Source of the DNA: an uncultured Bacilli bacterium
Lineage (GTDB): Bacteria; Bacillota_I; Bacilli_A; RF39; UBA660
Assembly (NCBI GenBank): GCA_947628635.1
Contig: CANRAX010000035.1
Coordinates: 1-10,615, forward strand
Direction of reading: 5' to 3'
DNA: 10,615 nucleotides
The notes beneath the pieces were generated by a model. The model saw only the letters and a program-made list of their open reading frames with translations, was not told where the DNA came from and searched no databases. Below, piece by piece: positions 6,287 through 10,615 of the stretch (the first letter of the stretch is position 1; each line of letters begins with the position of its first letter). Both the position numbers and the translations under genes were made by a program.

Positions 6287-7342
6287 TTAATATATAAACC
6301 TTTCCCAGTATTCTGTTACATTTGGACTTACTGTATTGAAGACTAAATCTATTTTTTGAGCTATAAATTCGGCCTTACGCCAGACAGTTTTTTCTTTATT
6401 TAAACAACTGGCCTTTGTCGGAGCCATCATATATTCAAAAGTAGAGGCCCGATCTTCTTCAGCTGATGCTTGAGCATAATTATTAACAAAAGGAGCATCT
6501 GCTGAAAAAGTTTTATTGTAAGATAGATTACCATTAATACTACCATATTTAAAATTAAAAGGATTTAGTGTTATCCAACTATTAAAATTATCTCCATTCT
6601 TCTTAATAAACTTTTCGATATAATGTAAAACTTCATGATTAAAACTTTCAGCAAATTCATACTTTAACGCAATAGAAATATCAGCTCTGTTATTAAAAGC
6701 ATTTGTTGCTCCAGTAACGCCAGACTCTGAATAACTATTTATTAAATATAAAGTAAGTGGTATTCCTCCCGCTTTTATTTCTTGAAAAAAACCATAAGGA
6801 TAGACTTCCATTAAATTGGCCAAAGATTTTAATGTGGACTGAATAGTGTATTCATCTTCTTCTGGATATGTTTGAAGTCCCCCAACACGATAACCAGATG
6901 TTTCATTACCATAAAGTATTTTGATACCATAATTATCTTGGATAGTGTTTCGCAAATTATTGTTAACTTCACTAATAGATAGTTCATTACCTAACTCTTC
7001 ATTAGAATTATCGTTGACATTAAAGTTAGGATCAGGTACATAATTAGGCTCCATTTGATTATTAGAAGAAGCATTATCATTGTCATTATTAGTTAAATTA
7101 TTATCTTCAATAGGAACTACTTCATTTTCTAAAGAACCATTGCTTTCTGGTAAATTTTCTTGAACATCTTCTCCTTTGGTTGTTATATTAATTTCTTCTT
7201 GAGTTGGATCTAAACTTTTAGTTTGCTTAGAATTAACTAAGTTTTTATTTTCATAATAATAAAATATAGCACTTGAAACAAAAAGAATAAAAGAAATGAA
7301 AATAAGTATCTTGGCAATTAAAATACTGTTAATTTTAGACAT
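6287..7342 (-). CDS. Membrane-anchored extracellular putative zinc metallopeptidase (HExxH...EEDRA), family not recognised
   Basis: The 351-residue product has an uncleaved-looking signal anchor (about 8-28). A low-complexity linker rich in Asn, Asp, Glu and Ser (about 38-118) follows, and then a folded domain expected outside the cell. The domain contains HEVLH (236-240), and 55 residues later SAEEDRASTFEYM (293-305), in which Glu296 is a good candidate for the third zinc ligand. The HExxH...(E)ExxA/FE layout recalls lethal-factor-like (M34/ATLF) gluzincins, but I cannot place it in a family. The start is supported by GAGGAG seven bases upstream. It sits 26 bases after the acidic-protein gene and 12 bases before the Nudix-GalE gene, so it is part of that operon. 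Substrate and activity are inferred only. Confidence 0.7.
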   Translation of the reverse strand: MSKINSILIAKILIFISFILFVSSAIFYYYENKNLVNSKQTKSLDPTQEEINITTKGEDVQENLPESNGSLENEVVPIEDNNLTNNDNDNASSNNQMEPNYVPDPNFNVNDNSNEELGNELSISEVNNNLRNTIQDNYGIKILYGNETSGYRVGGLQTYPEEDEYTIQSTLKSLANLMEVYPYGFFQEIKAGGIPLTLYLINSYSESGVTGATNAFNNRADISIALKYEFAESFNHEVLHYIEKFIKKNGDNFNSWITLNPFNFKYGSINGNLSYNKTFSADAPFVNNYAQASAEEDRASTFEYMMAPTKASCLNKEKTVWRKAEFIAQKIDLVFNTVSPNVTEYWERFIY

Positions 7343-7368
7343 ATTTTCACTCCTCTATTCCTTGTAAT

Positions 7369-8244
7369 TTAAGCAACTTTAGTATAAATTTTATCTTGTT
7401 GAGCTTTATTTAGAGAACTTATTTTATCATATAAAGCTTGTGACTCTATTAAATTTCCTTCTTTATATAATTTATTAGCTCTTTCTAACATCTCTTCAAT
7501 ACTTTCTTCTTTAGTATCCTCTTCAGTATCTTTGACAATAGCTTTATCTTTTTCGATATCTTCTAAATTTACATCAGTTGAGTCATCTGTAAATTCAATA
7601 ATAGGTTTTTGTTTTTCATCTTTTTCTAAGTTTGTTTCTAAATTTTTCTCAATAGTTTGACTATTAATAATCAAATCTTGCTGTCTCATTTTAGAAGCTC
7701 TTAACTTTTTAAATTGCCCTTCACTTACAATAATAGCTCTTGCTTCATCAGCTGTTTCTTTAGATAAAATAACTTCTGAATTATCAGCTTCTTCTTTTTC
7801 ATCTAAAACATTCTTAACAGCATTTTCATCTTCTGGTATAACTTTACCACTTTCATTATTTTCCTTTTCCAAAGTTGGTGCTTTTTTTTCATTTTCACTA
7901 GTCTCTGTTAAATTAGTTTCTGCTACCGAGTTGTCTGTTTTTTCTTCGGTATTAGCTATATTGGAATTGTTGACTTCTTCATTATCTTTAGTATTTTGTT
8001 CCTTATTTAATTTTTCTATTTCAACAGTTAAATCATTAGCTTTTTGAATAATATTATTTAATATTAAATTATTATCATTAAAAGTTGTTTGTAAAGTCTG
8101 TTTTTGCTTATCATCTGTTTCATGAGTAATCTGATTTTCTAAAGTTAATTGTTTAGCAGCTTCATCACAAATCAAATCAAAAAGATAAGCCTTTAATTCA
8201 AGGACAGAAAAAGAAGAATTGTTATTAATAAAATCTTTATTCAT
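7369..8244 (-). CDS. Acidic coiled-coil protein with C-terminal TPR-like hairpin, function unknown
   Basis: I do not recognise this 291-residue protein. It has no signal peptide or membrane segment and should be cytoplasmic. Residues 10-80 look like a helical domain or coiled coil; about 85-165 and 195-250 are low-complexity Glu/Asp/Asn/Lys-rich and probably disordered, interrupted by a short basic helical block (about 166-190, ending KKLRASKMRQQ). The C-terminus (about 248-290, with ERANKLYKEGNLIESQALYDK) resembles one TPR-type helix pair. The ATG at 8244 is chosen over the GTG at 8253 because AGGTG lies six bases ahead of the ATG and includes the GTG. That site overlaps the stop of the DUF1292 gene, so the two are translationally coupled and may work together, perhaps as an adaptor or scaffold. 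Confidence 0.75.
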   Translation of the reverse strand: MNKDFINNNSSFSVLELKAYLFDLICDEAAKQLTLENQITHETDDKQKQTLQTTFNDNNLILNNIIQKANDLTVEIEKLNKEQNTKDNEEVNNSNIANTEEKTDNSVAETNLTETSENEKKAPTLEKENNESGKVIPEDENAVKNVLDEKEEADNSEVILSKETADEARAIIVSEGQFKKLRASKMRQQDLIINSQTIEKNLETNLEKDEKQKPIIEFTDDSTDVNLEDIEKDKAIVKDTEEDTKEESIEEMLERANKLYKEGNLIESQALYDKISSLNKAQQDKIYTKVA

Positions 8245-8250
8245 AAATAT

Positions 8251-8255
8251 CACCT
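8251..8255 (-). promoter_or_regulatory. Ribosome binding site coupling the DUF1292 and acidic-protein genes
   Basis: AGGTG on the minus strand shares its first two bases with the TAG stop of the DUF1292 gene (8256-8254) and lies six bases ahead of the ATG at 8244. It rules out the GTG at 8253, which is part of the site, and implies translational coupling. Confidence 0.75.
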
Positions 8256-8514
8256 AATTATTTGCTATGGCCTTTAATAACTCTTGAACATTAAGCCATT
8301 CATTATCATCGACAATCTCCGCAACCTTTACTTTATCTTTATTTGCAACTATTTTAGAAACATAAATTATCTGTTCACCATTTTCTTCTGTTTCGCCTTT
8401 AGTATAAACAATATAAGTATTTTTTTTATCTTGAGAAACTAGATAAGTAACCAATTCAACTTCAATAATTTGACCATTTACATCCTCTATTTTTATTATT
8501 TCTTTTTCGTCCAT
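8254..8514 (-). CDS. DUF1292 family protein
   Basis: The 86-residue acidic protein matches the DUF1292 (PF06949, YrzB-like) pattern of Firmicutes. It opens with a segment on a specified 'entity' theme (IEDVNGQIIEVELVTYLVS), continues with a strand pair around NTYIVYTKGETEENGEQIIYV, then SKIV, and ends with a short acidic helix around DNEWLNVQELL. The biochemical role of this family is not established. The gene is first after the promoter-sized gap at 8515-8583 and ends in TAG, the only non-TAA stop in the window, with the next gene's ribosome site built over it. Its own AGAGGAG site lies 12 bases upstream, slightly long spacing, but an in-frame stop just upstream excludes an earlier start. 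Confidence 0.82.
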   Translation of the reverse strand: MDEKEIIKIEDVNGQIIEVELVTYLVSQDKKNTYIVYTKGETEENGEQIIYVSKIVANKDKVKVAEIVDDNEWLNVQELLKAIANN

Positions 8515-8539
8515 AAACTAAAACAACTCCTCTATTCTC

Positions 8540-8584
8540 AGTTTAATTATACAATTATTTTAATGATAAGTAAATAATCAAACT
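8540..8584. repeat. 11-bp imperfect inverted repeat spanning the DUF1292 promoter
   Basis: AGTTTAATTAT (8540-8550) and ATAATCAAACT (8574-8584) are inverted copies with one mismatch, which is a G-U pair in RNA. The 23 bases between them, together with the arm ends, hold both promoter boxes. It could be an operator or a weak hairpin ending the nifS transcript, though there is no U-tract. AT-rich composition makes a chance origin possible. Confidence 0.35.
8546..8574 (-). promoter_or_regulatory. Probable sigma-A promoter of the DUF1292 operon
   Basis: The minus strand shows a perfect TATAAT (8551-8546), 17 bases after TTTACT (8574-8569), which matches TTGACA at four of six positions. Transcription would begin near 8540, about 25 bases before the start codon. 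There is no terminator after nifS, so read-through from the relQ-nifS operon may add to expression. Confidence 0.6.
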
Positions 8585-9702
8585 TATTTTAAATTTAAGG
8601 AGTTAATAAAATATGATAATGTTTTTACAAATTGTGTAAGTTCTTCTTTAGTTGATAAATGTGAAATGCTTACTCGCATACTAGTGCTAGCTCTATTTTT
8701 ATCATGATAGACATCTAATAATGCTTCTGAATAATCACCTTTAGCACAAGCCGTTTTAGTAGAAATAAAAATATCTTTTGTTTCCAAAGCATGAAGCATT
8801 GTTTCGGCTTTAATATTTTTTAAAGAAAAATTAACAATATGCGGAATGCAAAATTCATTACTATTAAGAATAACATCTAATTTGGTTAATTCCTCTTTTA
8901 AATAATTGGAAAGTTCTTGAACATATTTTATTTTACTAGGCAAATCTTCATAAGCTAAACGTAGTGCTTTAGCTAAAGACGCTATTTGAGCAACAGCTGG
9001 TGTTCCACTACGATAAATAGTTGTTGATTTGCCACCATGAATTAAAGGTTCTAAAGAAATATTTTCTTTTTTTATTAATCCGCCTACGCCTTTTAAACCA
9101 TAAAACTTTTGCGCTGAAAAACTAGCTAAATCTATTTGCTCCAAATCAATATAATCTTTTCCTAAAATTTGAGTTATATCAGAATGAAAAATAACTCGTG
9201 GATATTTTTTTAAAAGGGCACTTATTTTGTCAATTGGTTGTTTTATACCCAACTCACTATTAACAGCTGCTATACTTACAAGTATCACATCAGGTGTAAT
9301 TTTTTTCTCTAAATCAGCCATATCAACAAGACCATGATTATCTAATTTTACAAAATCAACAGTAAAACCGTTCTTCTCCAAAAAAGGAACTTGTTCAAGA
9401 ATAGAGGAATGCTCAAGATGTGTTGTTATAATACGTTTTCCTCTATTTTGATACTTAAAGCATACTCCTTTAAAAGCCAAATTATTAGCTTCTGAGGCTC
9501 CACTTGTATAGATAATTTCACTAGGCTTAACGTGTAAAAGATGAGCAATTTGTTCTGTACTGGCCTGAATTAATTCTTTTGCTGAAAGTCCCAATTTATG
9601 AAGTGAATTAGGATTTCCTATGTAATCTGTTGTAACCTTTACAAAAGTATCTAAAACGCTTTTATTAACAGGTGTTGTAGCACTATAATCTAAATATATC
9701 AT
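8584..9702 (-). CDS. Cysteine desulfurase, NifS/IscS family
   Basis: This 372-residue PLP enzyme removes sulfur from L-cysteine to give alanine and an enzyme persulfide for Fe-S cluster or tRNA thiolation pathways. Visible features in order are LDYSATTPV (4-12), TSGASEANN (66-74), His98 in LEHSS, NSELGIKQPI (148-157), FHSDITQ with Asp175, the PLP lysine Lys199 in SAQKFYGLKGVG, RSGTP (231-235) and the catalytic Cys319 in STKTACAKG. The residue before the lysine is Gln198 where His is normal. Length is usual for the family. The ATG at 9702 is preferred to the GTG at 9711, because AAAGGTG lies six bases ahead of it and contains the GTG. No IscU, SufU or ThiI gene adjoins it here, so its sulfur acceptor is unknown. 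Confidence 0.92.
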   Translation of the reverse strand: MIYLDYSATTPVNKSVLDTFVKVTTDYIGNPNSLHKLGLSAKELIQASTEQIAHLLHVKPSEIIYTSGASEANNLAFKGVCFKYQNRGKRIITTHLEHSSILEQVPFLEKNGFTVDFVKLDNHGLVDMADLEKKITPDVILVSIAAVNSELGIKQPIDKISALLKKYPRVIFHSDITQILGKDYIDLEQIDLASFSAQKFYGLKGVGGLIKKENISLEPLIHGGKSTTIYRSGTPAVAQIASLAKALRLAYEDLPSKIKYVQELSNYLKEELTKLDVILNSNEFCIPHIVNFSLKNIKAETMLHALETKDIFISTKTACAKGDYSEALLDVYHDKNRASTSMRVSISHLSTKEELTQFVKTLSYFINSLNLK

Positions 9703-9708
9703 TTTTAT

Positions 9709-9715
9709 CACCTTT
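9709..9715 (-). promoter_or_regulatory. Ribosome binding site that fixes the cysteine desulfurase start
   Basis: AAAGGTG on the minus strand ends six bases before the ATG at 9702. The upstream GTG at 9711 forms the end of this site and should not be the start. Confidence 0.75.
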
Positions 9716-9720
9716 AATAA

Positions 9721-9909
9721 TTATTTTTCAATTTTATCCATTTTATATAAATTATAATTTACTTTAGCAACAGCTAATTCAATAGTCATTAATTTTTCAC
9801 TATCATCTAAATTAGGATTTTCCATTAATAACTTATAAATATCATCTGCTACTTTTATAATATTATCTTTATTTTCTAAAAGATTAATTTTATCTAACAT
9901 ATAATCCAT
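9721..9909 (-). CDS. Small helical protein of unknown function, 62 residues
   Basis: I do not recognise this protein. It is charged, has no membrane segment or signal, and looks like two or three helices (about 7-30, 35-60) with a NPNLDDSEK turn between them. A ribosome binding site, GCGGTGA, precedes the ATG at 9909 by about three to five bases. The gene lies 12 bases after relQ and is followed closely by the nifS ribosome site, so it is very probably translated as part of that operon. A role linked to either neighbour is a guess from position only. Confidence 0.65.
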   Translation of the reverse strand: MDYMLDKINLLENKDNIIKVADDIYKLLMENPNLDDSEKLMTIELAVAKVNYNLYKMDKIEK

Positions 9910-9921
9910 TCTATCACCGCT

Positions 9922-10539
9922 TTAATTTATATATTTTTTTAACATACTATTAAGCATATCCATTTTTTTATCCATATCACGCATTTCCTCAGCTCGAAGT
10001 AACATTTCTTGTTCCAATTGTTCTGGTATATCACTTGGTAACTTATAGCGAAGTTTATGATCAATACTTGCCCAACAGTCCATAGCAACTGTTCTAATTT
10101 GAATTTCAGCTTCAATATATTCAGTTTTATCAAATAAATGAATTGGTACAAGAATATTTATATGATAACTAGTATATCCTGAGTTCTTTGGATTTTTTAT
10201 ATAATCACTTTCATTCTTTATAATAAATTGCTTTGAAGATTTAATTATATCAACAATTTTATAAACATCTGAAATAAAAGAACAAACTATTCTCACACCA
10301 ACCATATCATTTACATATCTAACCAAGTTACTTACAGTTAGTTCCAAATTTTTCTTAGCTAATTTTTTAGTAGCACTTTCCATTGTTTTAATTCGATATT
10401 TAATATGTTCTACTGGATTATAACCATAATTAAATTCATATTCATCAATTAAAATAGATAATTCTGTTTCTAGAACTTTTTTAGCAAAATTATATTTTAA
10501 CATAACATCTTTTAAATCATTTTCATTATTAAAAGGCAT
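9922..10539 (-). CDS. relQ: Small alarmone synthetase RelQ, (p)ppGpp synthesis
   Basis: The 205-residue product consists of a single RelA/SpoT synthetase domain (PF04607) without the HD hydrolase, TGS or ACT domains of long Rel proteins. It transfers pyrophosphate from ATP to GDP or GTP to make the stringent-response alarmone. It follows B. subtilis YjbM/RelQ closely: YNPVEHIKYRIK (40-51), NDMVGVRIVCSF (77-88), YIKNPKNSGYTSYH (113-126), EAEIQIRTVAMDCWASIDHK (143-162), and a helical C-terminal tail that in RelQ supports tetramer formation. GGGAGG sits just before the ATG at 10539. It is embedded in an operon with an unidentified gene upstream and the 62-residue protein and nifS downstream. The assignment to RelQ rather than RelP rests on motif similarity and the C-terminal tail. 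Confidence 0.92.
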   Translation of the reverse strand: MPFNNENDLKDVMLKYNFAKKVLETELSILIDEYEFNYGYNPVEHIKYRIKTMESATKKLAKKNLELTVSNLVRYVNDMVGVRIVCSFISDVYKIVDIIKSSKQFIIKNESDYIKNPKNSGYTSYHINILVPIHLFDKTEYIEAEIQIRTVAMDCWASIDHKLRYKLPSDIPEQLEQEMLLRAEEMRDMDKKMDMLNSMLKKYIN

Positions 10540-10554
10540 CCAATTCCTCCCTTT

Positions 10555-10614
10555 TTATTTGTTTGTATTTTGATAATAATCTCTTTCTGAAATACTAGTA
10601 GAAATTTCTTCTAA
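10555..10614 (-). CDS. C-terminal end of an unidentified gene (partial)
   Basis: Entering from the right edge, one minus-strand frame reads 19 codons (LEEISTSISERDYYQNTNK) and stops at TAA, 15 bases before the relQ start codon and just ahead of its ribosome binding site. The hydrophilic tail gives no family clue. The spacing and the lack of any promoter before relQ suggest this is the preceding gene of the same operon. Another frame stays open through this short stretch, so the call is tentative. Confidence 0.5.
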   Translation of the reverse strand, partial: LEEISTSISERDYYQNTNK

Positions 10615-10615
10615 A

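Noticed and set aside
168..7342. A single defence or toxin-antitoxin system made of the two HExxH proteins, the ABC transporter and the wall hydrolase
   Set aside because: The genes are in at least four separate transcription units with their own promoters or terminators, and no nuclease, toxin, integrase or immunity gene is visible; co-location alone does not support a system.
168..9909. Use of a recoded genetic code (TGA as Trp), given the Mollicutes-like AT content
   Set aside because: The Trp codons I checked are TGG and no in-frame TGA needs decoding. The absence of TGA stops in this small sample is not enough evidence.
9939..10151. A 70-codon open frame overlapping relQ
   Set aside because: It lies wholly inside relQ on the same strand in another frame, has no ribosome binding site, and its composition reflects the relQ codons; relQ itself is clearly the real gene.

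Overview
The window is very AT-rich, and every gene I can support lies on the minus strand, so the window reads right to left. Strong purine-rich ribosome binding sites (AGGTG/GGAGG), sigma-A-type promoters with TTGACA and TANAAT boxes, U-tailed terminators, a RelQ-type small alarmone synthetase, a DUF1292 protein and a cysteine-containing glucosaminidase all point to a low-GC Firmicutes bacterium. A gut-type Bacilli/Erysipelotrichia/RF39-like lineage is my best guess, from general resemblance only. All complete genes end in TAA except one TAG, no TGA stop is used, and the Trp codons I checked are TGG, so nothing requires a non-standard code. I see no mobile element, CRISPR array, tRNA or rRNA.

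Right part (10615 to 8584). The last 19 codons of an unidentified gene are followed closely by relQ (small (p)ppGpp synthetase), a 62-residue protein of unknown function and a NifS/IscS-type cysteine desulfurase. Gaps are 9 to 18 bases, so this is one operon entering from outside the window.

Middle part (8514 to 4748). After a promoter-sized gap comes a second tight set: a DUF1292 protein, a translationally coupled acidic coiled-coil/TPR-like protein, a membrane-anchored extracellular protein with a zinc-protease HExxH motif, and an unusual single reading frame that joins a Nudix hydrolase to a complete UDP-glucose 4-epimerase (GalE). A hairpin plus U-tract terminator closes the set.

Left part (4626 to 1). 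An ABC transporter pair (ATPase then a roughly 12-TM permease, overlapping by 8 bases) has its own extended -10 promoter. Two single-gene units follow: a secreted or anchored glucosaminidase-type peptidoglycan hydrolase, and a second, unrelated membrane HExxH protein with a long cytoplasmic N-terminus. The terminator of the first of these overlaps the -35 box of the second. At the left edge a near-perfect promoter starts a transcript whose first 79 or so bases are non-coding and partly self-complementary, a leader for a gene beyond the window.

Functionally the window mixes housekeeping/stress genes (RelQ, NifS, GalE) with cell-envelope genes (two membrane metallopeptidase candidates, a wall hydrolase, an ABC exporter-like pair). 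Several upstream-most start codons fall inside the Shine-Dalgarno sequence and should be moved three codons inward; I have used the corrected starts. I found no convincing new multi-gene defence or mobile system. The most unusual items are the Nudix-GalE fusion with an apparent internal start, the two membrane HExxH proteins, and the DUF1292/acidic-protein pair.
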